DNA from: Campylobacter sp.
Lineage (GTDB): Bacteria > Campylobacterota > Campylobacteria > Campylobacterales > Campylobacteraceae
NCBI RefSeq assembly: GCF_019423325.1
Contig: NZ_JAHZBQ010000001.1
Location: 310,001-374,000 of the forward strand
DNA: 64,000 nucleotides
Reading direction: 5' to 3'
How positions within the stretch are numbered: the stretch's first letter is position 1; every line of letters begins with the position of its first letter. A program made the translations under genes and the position numbers. This document shows, piece by piece, positions 26,707 through 35,957 of the stretch. A model generated the notes under the pieces. It did not search any database and was not told where the DNA came from. It saw nothing but the letters and a program-made list of their open reading frames with translations.

Positions 26707-27797
26707 AATTTAGCGATTTTTTCGAGGGCTGGCTAAACGAGAGCTACTACGCAAATGGCGCTAAAATCGGCAAGAGCGGCGATTTTTACACCGCTGTGAG
26801 CGTAGGGAGCTTCTTTGGGATCTGCATCGCGCGCGAAATTTTACGCTTAAGCGCGGATTTTAGCGCGACGCAAGAGTTAAGCTTAGATGCGGCGGCAAGC
26901 CCAATTGCATCGCGGCAAAATTTTGCGGCGGCGTGCGAGTTAAATTCAGATGTCGCGCTTGCAGAAAAACCGCAAAATAGCGCTAAAATCGCTATCGTAG
27001 AGATCGGCTCGCACGACGGGCGGCTGCTTTGCGATATAGCGCAGGCGATTTTTACATTAGGCGGTGCGGCGGCGCTTGATAAATTTAGCTTTGCGATTAT
27101 CGAGCCGCACGAGCGCCTGCGCGAGCTACAGCGAGCGAGCTTTGCGGAGAGCTTCGGCGACGAAATCGCGCTAAAGCACTTTGCAAGTGCGCATGAGGCG
27201 AAATTTAAAGATGCGATCTTTGTGGCAAACGAGCTTTTCGACGCCTTTAAATGCGAGGCGGTGGACGGCGAAAATATGCTTTTTATCGAAAGCGGCGCGG
27301 CAAAATTTGCCCCCATAAAAGAACGCGAAATTTTAACCCTCGCGCGCAGATTCGGTATATCGCGCGGCGAAATCCCGGTCGGATACTTTCGCTTCGCCCG
27401 CGAAATTTGCGCTAGTGCGCAGCGGTTTTATTTCATAGCCTTCGATTACGGACAGATGGGCGCTAGCGGCGATTTTAGCCTGCGGATTTACCGAAACCAC
27501 GAGGTTTTTAGCTTCTTTGAGGTGAAAAACTTGAGCGATTTTCACGGCAAGAGCGATCTTACCTACGACGTAAATTTTGAAATTTTGCGTGCTGCGTTTG
27601 AGGACGTGGGCGCCGTGACGGCGGATTTTAAAAGACAGATCGCGGCTCTCATAGACTTCGGCGCGGTCCAGCTTTTAGAGCTTTTTATGCAAAAAAGTGG
27701 CGAGAAGGGCTATCATAACGCGCTTTTGCAGTTCAATCACCTGCGCGCTGAGTTTGGCGAAAAATTTAAGATGATAAAATTTAAAAAGGGGCTTTGA
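26703..27797 (+). CDS. MidA-like SAM-dependent methyltransferase (COG1565)
   Basis: 364 residues. The N-terminal motif SGDFYTAVSVGSFFG and the SAM-binding segment IAIVEIGSHDGRLL match the COG1565/MidA (NDUFAF7) family; the mitochondrial member methylates an arginine in complex I. The bacterial substrate is unknown. Residues about 51-94 are a low-complexity insertion containing N-F and N-S pairs and two RAATTY hexamers, placed just before the SAM motif. The start is GTG, overlapping the argD stop (GTGA). Confidence 0.85.
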   Translation: MKFSDFFEGWLNESYYANGAKIGKSGDFYTAVSVGSFFGICIAREILRLSADFSATQELSLDAAASPIASRQNFAAACELNSDVALAEKPQNSAKIAIVEIGSHDGRLLCDIAQAIFTLGGAAALDKFSFAIIEPHERLRELQRASFAESFGDEIALKHFASAHEAKFKDAIFVANELFDAFKCEAVDGENMLFIESGAAKFAPIKEREILTLARRFGISRGEIPVGYFRFAREICASAQRFYFIAFDYGQMGASGDFSLRIYRNHEVFSFFEVKNLSDFHGKSDLTYDVNFEILRAAFEDVGAVTADFKRQIAALIDFGAVQLLELFMQKSGEKGYHNALLQFNHLRAEFGEKFKMIKFKKGL

Positions 27798-28123
27798 TGA
27801 GAGCTTTTATCGATTGCGACTGCGAAATTTTGCAAAAGACGCTGGAGTTGTTTTTAAAAGGTCATGCTACAAGTGCGCAGGATTGCGACTTTGTGATAAG
27901 CGATGAGCCGCAAAGCTCGGCAAAACCGCTATTTTTGATCGGCGAGGGCGGAGATTTGGCGCTACCGTTTTCCAAGCAGATGTTATTATCGACGCTAGAG
28001 GATTTTCAAAGCTCGCTACGGGTAGATCTTAGTGGATACGACGCGGCGGAAGTTGAAATTTGCGCGCTATTTGATGAGTTTAAGGCAAGAATCATCGAAA
28101 TTTTAAGAAGGCAAAATGGCTAA
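27797..28123 (+). CDS. Small hypothetical protein in the argD operon
   Basis: 108 residues, soluble, acidic, no family recognised. It has two short beta/alpha units (RAFIDCDCEILQKTLELFL, then ISDEPQSSAKPLFLIGEGGDLALPF), which could be a small Rossmann-like domain. The ATG at 27797 overlaps the previous stop (TGATG); a TTG one codon earlier is the alternative start. The 3' end overlaps rsmD by 8 bp. The tight operon context argues that it is real. Confidence 0.65.
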   Translation: MRAFIDCDCEILQKTLELFLKGHATSAQDCDFVISDEPQSSAKPLFLIGEGGDLALPFSKQMLLSTLEDFQSSLRVDLSGYDAAEVEICALFDEFKARIIEILRRQNG

Positions 28124-29495
28124 ATTTTCCAAATCTGGCGGCACGCTCTTTACGCAAATTTCAAGCGGCATCTATAAGGGCAAAAAGCTCGCTCTGCCCG
28201 CGCTTTCTAGTACGCGCAGCACGAAAAGCATCGTAAAGGGCTCGTTTTTCGATACTTGGCGGGTGGAGTTGCGCGGCGCGGCGTTTATCGAGTGCTTCGG
28301 CGGTAGCGGCGCGATGGCGCTTGAAGCGCTAAGCAACGGCGCAAAAAACGTTTATGCGATCGAAAAGGACGCCGCCGCGCATAAAATAATGCGGAAAAAT
28401 TTCGAGCTTTTCGGGCTCGGCGCAAATACGATTTTGGGTGATTGCTTCGAACGACTGCCCCAAATTTTGCACGATCTGCAGGCGGATATGAACGGACGCT
28501 CGGGCGCGAATTCGCCAAATTTAAGCGGCAACAATTTCAAAAACCGCACTGCCGACGCCGCCTGCTATAAAAATTTAAGCAGCGAAAAAGAGGGCTGTCG
28601 CAAAAGCTTTAATAGCGTAGAGCGGGGCGAGGACGGATACCGCGCCGAGCAAAGCGTAGAAGCGCAAAGCGGCGTGAAATATTTGGCAAAATATGGCACG
28701 CGAAGCAGTATGTATGACAGAGTGCAAAATAGCGCACAGAGCGGCGCAAATGGCGATTATGCGGGCGCTTCTAGTATAAAATACTGCGTAAATTCGCTAG
28801 CCACGGATGCCATGAGCTTTAGCAAAAAGTTTGACGATAACTGCGCTTCGGAATACAACGCGAGCGGCACCGAGACCGCTAATTGCAACTTAAATTTAAG
28901 CTCAAAATGCAGCGAGAGCTCTAATTTTGGTGTAAATCACGGTGCGGGCTTAGACGTGAGCTGCGAAGAGAAAAAAAGCTTAAATTTAGGCGAAAATTTT
29001 GATTCTAGCTGCAGAAAAAGTTTACATTCAAGCGCAAATTTCGTCTATGATTCAAGAAAAAATTCCACTGCGAATTCTGACGGCAATTTTGCCGCTAGCT
29101 GCAAAGAAAATTCGCGCCCAAACGTAAATTTAACCCGCGGTTCAAGAAAAAATTTCGACGTTAACTCCCGTGAAAATTTCGCCTGCGATTTAGGCGAAAG
29201 CCCTGCTGAAAATTCTAGCGAAAGCCATACCGCAAATTCCAAAGAAAATTCCATCTCCGATCCCGTGCGCAGAGTGTTTGTATATCTGGACCCGCCGTTT
29301 GCGATCAGACAGGGCTTTGGCGAGATTTACGAGCGCGTGTTGGCGCTGATAGCGCGCCTGGGCTCCGTGCAGTGCGAGCTGCTAATCGCGATCGAGCATA
29401 TGAGCGAGCTTGAGCTGCCGCTTAAAATCGGCGATTTCGTGCTGCTTAAATCACGTAAATTCGGCACCACGACGATGAGCTACTACGCAAAATGA
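28116..29495 (+). CDS. rsmD: 16S rRNA (guanine966-N2)-methyltransferase RsmD with a 263-residue insertion
   Basis: 459 residues against about 190 for a usual RsmD. Residues 1-120 hold the first part of the methyltransferase (KSIVKGSFFDTW, the SAM loop ECFGGSGAMALEALSNGA, AIEKDAAAHKIMRKN). Residues 385-459 hold the second (VFVYLDPPFAI, the catalytic DPPF motif, and EHMSELELP... FGTTTMSYY). Between them is a low-complexity block rich in Asn, Ser, Phe, Glu, Lys and Cys, with the phrase N-F or N-S at irregular 8-24 residue spacing. Its DNA holds about 17 RAATTY hexamers. The frame is unbroken, so the block is probably translated. Overlaps both neighbours. Confidence 0.9.
   Translation: MAKFSKSGGTLFTQISSGIYKGKKLALPALSSTRSTKSIVKGSFFDTWRVELRGAAFIECFGGSGAMALEALSNGAKNVYAIEKDAAAHKIMRKNFELFGLGANTILGDCFERLPQILHDLQADMNGRSGANSPNLSGNNFKNRTADAACYKNLSSEKEGCRKSFNSVERGEDGYRAEQSVEAQSGVKYLAKYGTRSSMYDRVQNSAQSGANGDYAGASSIKYCVNSLATDAMSFSKKFDDNCASEYNASGTETANCNLNLSSKCSESSNFGVNHGAGLDVSCEEKKSLNLGENFDSSCRKSLHSSANFVYDSRKNSTANSDGNFAASCKENSRPNVNLTRGSRKNFDVNSRENFACDLGESPAENSSESHTANSKENSISDPVRRVFVYLDPPFAIRQGFGEIYERVLALIARLGSVQCELLIAIEHMSELELPLKIGDFVLLKSRKFGTTTMSYYAK
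28476..29264 (+). repeat. Low-complexity RAATTY-rich insertion within rsmD
   Basis: About 790 bp encoding residues 121-383. I count about 17 RAATTY hexamers where about one would be expected. It lies between the SAM-binding part and the DPPF motif, at a surface loop of the canonical fold. Confidence 0.85.
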
Positions 29496-30262
29496 AAAGC
29501 TTAAAGCAGATTTTGGATTACTACGCCGATTTGAAAAATTGCGACGCGGATCTTTTCGGCGCACCCGATCCGCTGCAGGTCGCAAAGGGACATCGAAACG
29601 ACGTCGTAGCGCTTATTTGTGCGCTGTTTGCTTACGGGAGCGCGGCTCAAATTTTAAAATTCCTCCGCTCGCTTGATTTTTCGCTTTTGGACGCGAGCGA
29701 TGAGCGCATTGGTGCGGAGCTTGCGGGCAAAAAGTATAGATTTCAAAGCTCGCGCGACGTCGCTGAAATTTTTATAACTTTAAAGTGGCTTAAAAACAGC
29801 CTTAGCATCGAGGAGAGCGTGCTTTGCGGCATGCAAAAAAGCGGACGGATCGAGGATGGGATAAATTTTTTAATCGGCGAAATTTACAGATTAAATCCCT
29901 ACCGCAGTCCGGGATATGAGTTTTTTTTCGGGCGCGGCTTCTCGCAAAAGCCCACATCGCCGTATAAGCGCTACAATCTTTTCCTACGCTGGGCGGTGCG
30001 CGACAGCGACATCGATCTGGGGCTGTACAAAAAGATTGAAAAATCGCGCCTCCTCATCCCGCTCGATACCCACACGCATAAAGTTTCGCTTAAGCTTGGG
30101 CTGATCGATCGCAAGAGTTACGATTTCGAGGCGGTTTTGCAGCTTACGCAAAGCTTAAGGCGCTTCGATCCGAGCGATCCCATCAAATACGACTTCGCGC
30201 TGTATCGTCTCGGACAGAGTGGCGAGATAGATAAAATTTTACCCGAATTAGCCGCAAATTAG
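29492..30262 (+). CDS. TIGR02757 family protein (DUF2400)
   Basis: 256 residues, the expected length for TIGR02757, a family of unknown function distantly related to helix-hairpin-helix DNA glycosylases. Recognisable segments are DPLQVAKGHRNDVVALICALFAYGSA, the KRYNLFLRWAVR motif, the DTHTHKVSLKLGL segment and the RFDPSDPIKYDFALYRLG end. The ATGA overlap with rsmD makes it the last gene of the argD operon. The RNA- or DNA-modifying role is an inference only. Confidence 0.88.
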   Translation: MKSLKQILDYYADLKNCDADLFGAPDPLQVAKGHRNDVVALICALFAYGSAAQILKFLRSLDFSLLDASDERIGAELAGKKYRFQSSRDVAEIFITLKWLKNSLSIEESVLCGMQKSGRIEDGINFLIGEIYRLNPYRSPGYEFFFGRGFSQKPTSPYKRYNLFLRWAVRDSDIDLGLYKKIEKSRLLIPLDTHTHKVSLKLGLIDRKSYDFEAVLQLTQSLRRFDPSDPIKYDFALYRLGQSGEIDKILPELAAN

Positions 30263-30811
30263 AACAAAACCGCGGAGTAAGTCGGCGGAATTTTACTTAA
30301 CACGAGCGATGAAATTTTATGGAGATTCAATGCGGGTACACGGCGGAATTTTGCGCTGTTTTGCTGCATAAGTGGAGCTGGCTTTATGGATTTGCCGTGC
30401 GTCTTGAGTACAGCGTGCCGAAATTTTATAGAATTTTGGTAAAAGATCGCTTCATAAAATTCTATAAATTTTAAAAATAGCCTCGCTGAATTGTAGGACT
30501 TATCTTGCGAAATTTAGGTAAAATTCCAGTAATTTTCGCTGCTTAAATTTTATGAAATTTTGCAGCTCGCGCACGACGCGATAGATTGCATGGAGCTAAA
30601 ACGGCAATCGCGCAGTAAATTTCATAAAATTTAAGCGGGAGCCATGCGGCAAAATCTGCTAGAATTCCGTGGATTTTTTTGGATTTTATGGAATTATAAC
30701 AGGCGCCCGTATGCACTTTGCGACGTATGAGCGGTTTGCGATCGTAATTGCGAGAATTCTGACAGGCGTTCATAGCACGTGCCTGCGTGATTTGAAAAAA
30801 AAAGGACAAAA
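30263..30811. repeat. Gene-free spacer with RAATTY clusters
   Basis: 549 bp without a supported gene. It contains repeated phrases of the type TTTATGAAATTT and TAAATTTTA. No clear terminator follows the upstream operon. Confidence 0.5.
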
Positions 30812-31573
30812 ATGGAGCTTGAACTTTGGCAGTTTGCGGTGCTTTTTGCGGCGGCATTTTTCGGCGGATTTATAGACTCGATCGCTGGCGGCGGCGGACT
30901 GATCTCGCTGCCTGCGCTGCTTGCCGTGGGCGTTCCGCCGCATGTAGCGATCGCCACAAATAGATTTCAAGGCAGTTTCGGAAGTTTCACCGCCGCTTTA
31001 AATTTCATCCGCAAGGGTTACGTCGATGCGGCGGAGATCTTGCGCGGCGTGGTTTTTACGTTTATCGGCGGACTCGTCGGCGCTTATGTCCTGCTTCTAG
31101 TCGATGCGAAATTCCTAAACTACCTCATTCCGATCCTGCTGCTGGCGCTTTTGCTTTATATGATTTTTTCGCCAAACCTAGGCGAAGCGCCCGCAAAGCC
31201 CAAAATGTCAAAAAAGAGCTTTTACGCGATTTTCGGGCTTGTTTTGGGCTTTTACGATGGGTTTTTCGGTCCCGGTACGGGCTCGTTTTGGACGTTTGCG
31301 CTCGTAGGAATTTTAGGGCTTTATATGAAAAAGGCGGTCGCGCACACGAAGGTTTTAAATTTCACCTCAAACATCGTCTCTTTGGGCGTTTTTATCATCG
31401 GCGGGCAAATTTTGTGGCTCGTCGGAGCGGTGATGGCAGTCGGACAGATCGCGGGCAGCTTCGCAGGCTCAAGCCTAGTGATGCGATGCGACGTAAAATT
31501 CGTGCGCAAGATGCTTCTATTCGTCGTTGCCGCTACGATTTTAAAGTTACTTTACGGACTGATCGCAAATTGA
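30812..31573 (+). CDS. TSUP-family permease (TauE/SafE, YfcA-like)
   Basis: 253 residues with about eight transmembrane helices in two homologous halves. The first half has FFGGFIDSIAGGGGLISLPALLAVGVPPHVAIATNRF in pieces; the second half repeats the theme at GFYDGFFGPGTGSFWTFALV. This is the sulfite/sulfonate/organoacid exporter superfamily (DUF81). The substrate cannot be inferred; no sulfur genes are adjacent. AAAAAGGA precedes the ATG. It stands alone. Confidence 0.9.
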   Translation: MELELWQFAVLFAAAFFGGFIDSIAGGGGLISLPALLAVGVPPHVAIATNRFQGSFGSFTAALNFIRKGYVDAAEILRGVVFTFIGGLVGAYVLLLVDAKFLNYLIPILLLALLLYMIFSPNLGEAPAKPKMSKKSFYAIFGLVLGFYDGFFGPGTGSFWTFALVGILGLYMKKAVAHTKVLNFTSNIVSLGVFIIGGQILWLVGAVMAVGQIAGSFAGSSLVMRCDVKFVRKMLLFVVAATILKLLYGLIAN

Positions 31574-32822
31574 TGCAGACCGATTGAAGGCCGATCATAG
31601 GCTAATCTTAAGCCAAAATCATAGAATTTTATACAGGATTTCGTATAAAATTTCGCGTAAAATTTTATGAGTCCTGGTCGATCTATTCGATAAAGCTGAT
31701 CTTACTGCCGCAGTAGCGCAGATCTTGTTGTAGGGTCGCGTCAGTCTCGCTTCGATGGCGTCGATTATATCGTAGCATTGTGCTGATCTTGTCGCGACTA
31801 CGCTAATTTTCCGCTGCTGCGATGTTGATTCTATTGGCGTTACGTCGGAGGCCTCGCTTGTCGCGAGGTCTTTGATTTTATTATTTTGGCGGCGCTGATT
31901 GCTCCGCTACATCGACAACTTCGTTGCTGCGCTTGCTACTGCGAGGATTTTAATTGCGTTGCGCGGTATCGCACTGATTTTTTATGACGGCGCTGTTCTT
32001 TCTGCTGCGATGGTAGCAATTTTGGCGCTGCTTTTACCGCCCCGCCGCCCGTATCACTACCGTGGGCGGGCTCGGTTTGGCTGTCGCGACATTGATGGTC
32101 TTGATGTGCAAGGATTTGATTTGCTGTACAACGATGCCGATGAAGTTTCGTTCATTCACATCGACTAAATTTAGCCACACTGCCCGTATCTATTTCGTCG
32201 TATCGCCATGCATTAATTCGGTGCCGCTGATAGAGTTGTCGTATTGCCGAGCGCGCGGCGTTATCATGTCCGCATTGATGAAATTTAATCGGGCACCGTC
32301 ACGCACGCCTCTTTCCCGCTTACTTGCCTTTTAAAATACACGCCACCTTAGCGAGCCGTTTTACTCGCCCTGCGCTCGTGCCCACAGTTCAACCATTTGC
32401 TGTGCAGATTCGCCGCCGTGCTCGTACAGATTAAATTTAGCCGCACTTTCACGTGCTGTTTTGTTACGTCCGTTAGCTCTTTTAAATTTGCCGTTTCGCC
32501 GCCACGGCTTGTTATTTCGCGCTAGCTTCTCGCATATTGTCCGCTGTATTGTGCGATAAATTTAACCGCACCGCTGCGTTTGCCGTTTCATTCTGCTATC
32601 GTAGGCGAAATTTTGTCCATCCATGCCATTTAAATTTGTCGCATTACCGCGTATCTGTTTCGCCTCGCCCACCGAAATTTAGCCAACCTCTCGCGCCAAT
32701 TAAATTTTATCGCACCCGCCGCATCCGCAATTTTAGCCGCCCGCTCGCAAAATTCCGCCGCCTAAAACAAAGTTAAAATATTTTGCGATAAAATGGGCAA
32801 AATTTTTCACAAAGGATTTACT
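31574..32822. repeat. 1.25-kb gene-free region of degenerate repeats
   Basis: The longest gene-free stretch of the window. The left half repeats phrases like GCTGATCTT(G/A)(C/T)(T/C)G and CGATGGCGTCG. The right half has five or more imperfect copies of AAATTTAGCCGCAC-like units followed by a (T/C)TGTTTCG-type tail (near 32165, 32433, 32559, 32631, 32675). Open frames here are short and have no start signals. I read it as decayed local tandem duplications, not a pseudogene of a known family. Confidence 0.5.
32789..32794 (+). promoter_or_regulatory. -10 box for ridA
   Basis: TAAAAT in TTGCGATAAAATGGG, about 30 bp before the ATG at 32823. An upstream ATG at 32793 lies inside this box, which argues against it being the start codon. 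Confidence 0.45.
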
Positions 32823-33200
32823 ATGCAGATCATCTCGACTCCCGATGCGGCGCAGGCCATCGGGCCGTACTCTCAGGCGATCAAGACGGGCGGACTCATC
32901 TTTACCTCAGGGCAGATCGCGCTTAAGCCTGACGGCGAGTTTGTCGCGGGCGGCGTGGAGGCGCAAACGAGGCAAGTTTTGCAAAACCTCGCCGCGATCT
33001 TGAAAGAGGCGGGCGCGACGCTGCAGGATGCCGTCAAAACGACGATTTTTCTGGCCGATATGGGCGATTTTGCCGCGGTGAACGAGATATACGCAGCGGC
33101 GTTCGGCGAGCACAAGCCGGCTCGCAGCACGGTGCAGGTCGCCAGACTCCCCAAAGGCGCGCTTGTGGAGATCGAAGTAATAGCGCTGGCTAGGGCTTAG
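32823..33200 (+). CDS. ridA: RidA family enamine/imine deaminase
   Basis: Hydrolyses reactive 2-aminoacrylate and related enamines released by PLP enzymes. 125 residues from the chosen start, the usual length. Visible: AIGPYSQAIKTGG, FTSGQIALKPDG, and the C-terminal RSTVQVARLPKGALVEIEVIAL with the conserved catalytic Arg before the STV segment. The start at 32823 is preferred to 32793 because AAAGGA sits 6 nt upstream and the promoter box overlaps the other ATG. Confidence 0.95.
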   Translation: MQIISTPDAAQAIGPYSQAIKTGGLIFTSGQIALKPDGEFVAGGVEAQTRQVLQNLAAILKEAGATLQDAVKTTIFLADMGDFAAVNEIYAAAFGEHKPARSTVQVARLPKGALVEIEVIALARA

Positions 33201-33460
33201 CGCTAAATTTAGATCGCTAAAACTCTGCCAGTTCGCGTTTGCGGTTAAAATTTATACGCGGGCTGCTCGAAATTTTAAACGGCTCGCTTTGGTTTTGAAG
33301 CCGAGCGTGCTTTTAAATTTAGATTTTCAAAGCCGCGCCAAACGCCCGCGGGTTTATGTAAACAGCGCGTTTTAGTGCTGCTAAGGCGTTAAAATTTCTC
33401 GCTCGAAACGGGATCAAAATCATAGAAAAACTTATTCAAAAATCTAAAAATATCGCAGCC

Positions 33461-34138
33461 GTGGGGCGCAGCGACATAGAGCCAGCATGGATCGCGCAGG
33501 CGCAGCGGCGGCTAGGCTTTGCGCTGCCTGAGAGCTACAAGCAGATGCTGCTAAGATACGCCAGCGTGAGCGCGGCGGGGACGGAGCTAAAAACGATCGC
33601 GCCGCCCGAGTTCGCGGGTAGCGCCGACGCCGACATCTGCTACACGTATAAGATAAATCTCAAAAACGGGCTATTCGCCGCGGACGAGCTCGTGTTTTTG
33701 CAGCTAGAGGACGAGGAGTATTATTTTAAAATTTCGCCCGCAAGCGACATAGCGGATGGCTCGTCCAACACGGCGCGCGGCAAGACGGCGGAGAGTACGA
33801 GCGGCGAAGCCATGGGCGCGACGGTGCGTGATACAGTCGTTGCGACGGTAGCCGACGGTGCAGAAAACAGGGCATCGGACGACGAAGCGCGTGCGGAGCG
33901 ATCGCCGGATGCGGCGCGCGATATGAATGCCGAAGCGCCAGATGAAACGACGTGTAAAACAGCGGGCGCAACAACAAGCGAGGCGGCAGATGAGGTGGCA
34001 AGTGGAGCAACGAAAGAGATAGCGAGCGAGCGGGCAGATGACGCGCCGTGCGAATACAAAGTCTATGTGCGCGACTACGCGGAGGGCGAGGATAGGCTTT
34101 TCGCAGACGATTTTTACGGGTTTTTGGAAAAATTTTAA
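33461..34138 (+). CDS. SMI1/KNR4 (SUKH) family protein with insertion; start uncertain
   Basis: About 225 residues. The family core is visible at IEPAWIAQAQRRLGFALPESYKQMLLRYA and again at DELVFLQLEDEEYYF, and the C-terminal segment KVYVRDYAEGEDRLFADDFYGFLEKF. Between them, about residues 95-195 are a low-complexity block of Ala, Thr, Glu, Asp and Ser without RAATTY motifs. The first codon given is GTG, without a ribosome site. The frame upstream, back to a stop at 33359, reads like a normal SUKH N-terminus (IIEKLIQKSKNIAAV) but has no ATG, GTG or TTG. Either an ATA/ATC start is used or the start has been lost. Confidence 0.7.
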   Translation: MGRSDIEPAWIAQAQRRLGFALPESYKQMLLRYASVSAAGTELKTIAPPEFAGSADADICYTYKINLKNGLFAADELVFLQLEDEEYYFKISPASDIADGSSNTARGKTAESTSGEAMGATVRDTVVATVADGAENRASDDEARAERSPDAARDMNAEAPDETTCKTAGATTSEAADEVASGATKEIASERADDAPCEYKVYVRDYAEGEDRLFADDFYGFLEKF

Positions 34139-34170
34139 GACGAAATTAACGCAAAATCAGGAGAGGCGAA

Positions 34171-35187
34171 ATGGGACTGTTTGGCATTTTTAAAAAGGAT
34201 AAATTTGACGTCGATATGCGCTCGGACGGCATTTTCATTGGCGGCGTAAACTGTGAGTTTGATCTGGCTAAGCTTAACGAAGCTTTGGGGCAGCCGCGCG
34301 TGATCGATGATGGGGAGGGCAAAAGCCGCTATTTTTGGGATGAGGCGGGAATTTTCGCCTTCGTGCGCGCAGGAGAGCTCGCAGAGCCGAAGCTTACCGA
34401 GATAATTTTGATGCTTGAGGTCGCAAAGGGCGTGCAGCACGAGGTTCCGCGCGAGCTATACGGCGGCGCGTTCACGCTAGAGGGCAGGTCGCCGCTTGAG
34501 GCCGTGCCGGAGCAGGAGCTGCGCGGCGCATATATATTTTTGGAGCTTAGCTTAGGCAAATTCGAAGTCTCGCTAGCTCTTTCCGAGGCCGTGCAGGAGC
34601 GCATAGGCGCGATGGATTTTGCCGAGCGCTTCGCTAAGCGCGACACCGACGAGATCGCAGACATCGTGCGAGCTGCGAAAATGCCGATAGGGCGCGTCTG
34701 CATCAATCAGAAGGCAAAAAAGGTAAAGCACAAGCCGAGCGATAAATTTAAGCTTCCGCGCGCGGCGGGCGAGACGCTAGCGTTTAAAAATTTCAATTTC
34801 AAAATCGCCGTAATGAACGAGCTGATGTATCAAAAAGCTCTGCTGGAGCCCAAATTTAACGTGTTTGAGTACTGCGAGGAGCGCGGCATCGATCCGTACG
34901 CGGACTTCGGCGCCCTGCCGCAAGCCAAAAAGTGGTTTAAGGACTATCCGGTCCCCGCAAATTTGGCGGAGCAGGTGAGCGAACTCTACCTTGACGGCGG
35001 AAACGAAATTTACCTGCAAATCGCGCCTGATTGGGACGGCGAGGACGAGCTTTTCGATATCAAAAACATTGACGCTGCCGAGCTTGCGCCCTTCGTTAAT
35101 CTTAAGAAAATCGAAACGACCGGCATCAGCATATCAAAAAAGGCGCAAAAAGCATTAACGGATGCGGGAATTACGATAGTTGATTGA
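34171..35187 (+). CDS. Hypothetical protein, DUF6892/DUF7738-like
   Basis: 338 residues, soluble. The N-terminal 160 residues begin MGLFGIFKKDKFDVDMRSDGIFIGG and look like a beta-rich domain with a predicted solvent-exposed tail. The C-terminal part has FNFKIAVMNELMYQKALLEPKFNVFEYCEERG and then NLKKIETTGISI, resembling DUF6892-type proteins found beside SUKH genes. I am not sure of the assignment. AGGAG sits before the ATG. It follows the SUKH gene by 32 bp, so the two are likely one unit. Confidence 0.6.
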   Translation: MGLFGIFKKDKFDVDMRSDGIFIGGVNCEFDLAKLNEALGQPRVIDDGEGKSRYFWDEAGIFAFVRAGELAEPKLTEIILMLEVAKGVQHEVPRELYGGAFTLEGRSPLEAVPEQELRGAYIFLELSLGKFEVSLALSEAVQERIGAMDFAERFAKRDTDEIADIVRAAKMPIGRVCINQKAKKVKHKPSDKFKLPRAAGETLAFKNFNFKIAVMNELMYQKALLEPKFNVFEYCEERGIDPYADFGALPQAKKWFKDYPVPANLAEQVSELYLDGGNEIYLQIAPDWDGEDELFDIKNIDAAELAPFVNLKKIETTGISISKKAQKALTDAGITIVD

Positions 35188-35957
35188 GCGCAGAAGTGGA
35201 CTTTGAGCTATACGGGTGCGGTTTAAAAAGCTAAAATAGGCTTTTGAGCTACGGTGCGCGCTTTTAAAGGTCGTAATTGTTGCCGCGCCGCGGAAAATTC
35301 CACGCAAAATTCTACTTATAGCGAGCGCTATGAATGAACTTTGAAAGGCGCTTGGCGAAGTATCTGACATGTCTAATTTGGCGCGCGTTAAAAGCTTAGG
35401 AGCTCGTTTTGCAGCATACATAAGAGCTGCGTCGCTAAATGCGCAAGATGAGAGTGTCACGCGAGTAAAAATAGTTCGCTTTTTGCTTTTTGGCTTTTAT
35501 GGAAAATTCACTGCGCAGCAAGAGAGTTAAATTTACCGCTTTTAAATTTTAAAATTTACAAAGAGCGGCGCGCGCGGCTTTTAATGTGCGATTAAATTTA
35601 GATTTCATAGCGGCTTAAATTCTAAGTGCGGTTGAATTTGCGTCTTTAATTCTGCTTGCAGCCTGTATCATGCCGCAAAACATGGTGAGAGAATAGATCG
35701 TTTGCGTGCGTGAGGCGAGGATTAAATTAAAATTCCAGCTTTGAAATTTAACCAAATTTAGGGCTCGCACTTAAGAAGTAGTTTTGCGCGCTGATACCGA
35801 AAGCCTAGAAGATGTTTTAAATGCTCAAAGTCGAGAAAGTATTTTGCAGGCTAGCACGCAAGAAAGCGTTTTTAAAATCCGTACCAAGAGAGCGTTTTAA
35901 AACTAACAAGACGCGGCACTACTTGCTGGTTTTATTACGTCGCTTCGAGGCTAAATT
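35188..35957. repeat. Gene-free spacer between convergent genes
   Basis: 770 bp with no supported gene. It is RAATTY-rich in 35520-35600. Near 35860-35900 two similar phrases (AAGAAAGCGTTTTTAAAA and AAGAGAGCGTTTTAAAAC) are spaced 30 bp apart. No clear terminator. Confidence 0.45.

Noticed and set aside
28476..29264. rsmD as a fusion or as a pseudogene interrupted by a mobile element
   Set aside because: The frame is open throughout, both halves of the enzyme are intact, and the inserted sequence has no transposase, target duplication or independent domain.
31899..32334. Short open frames in the 31.6-32.8 kb region
   Set aside because: No start signals, no recognisable domains, and composition dictated by repeated units.
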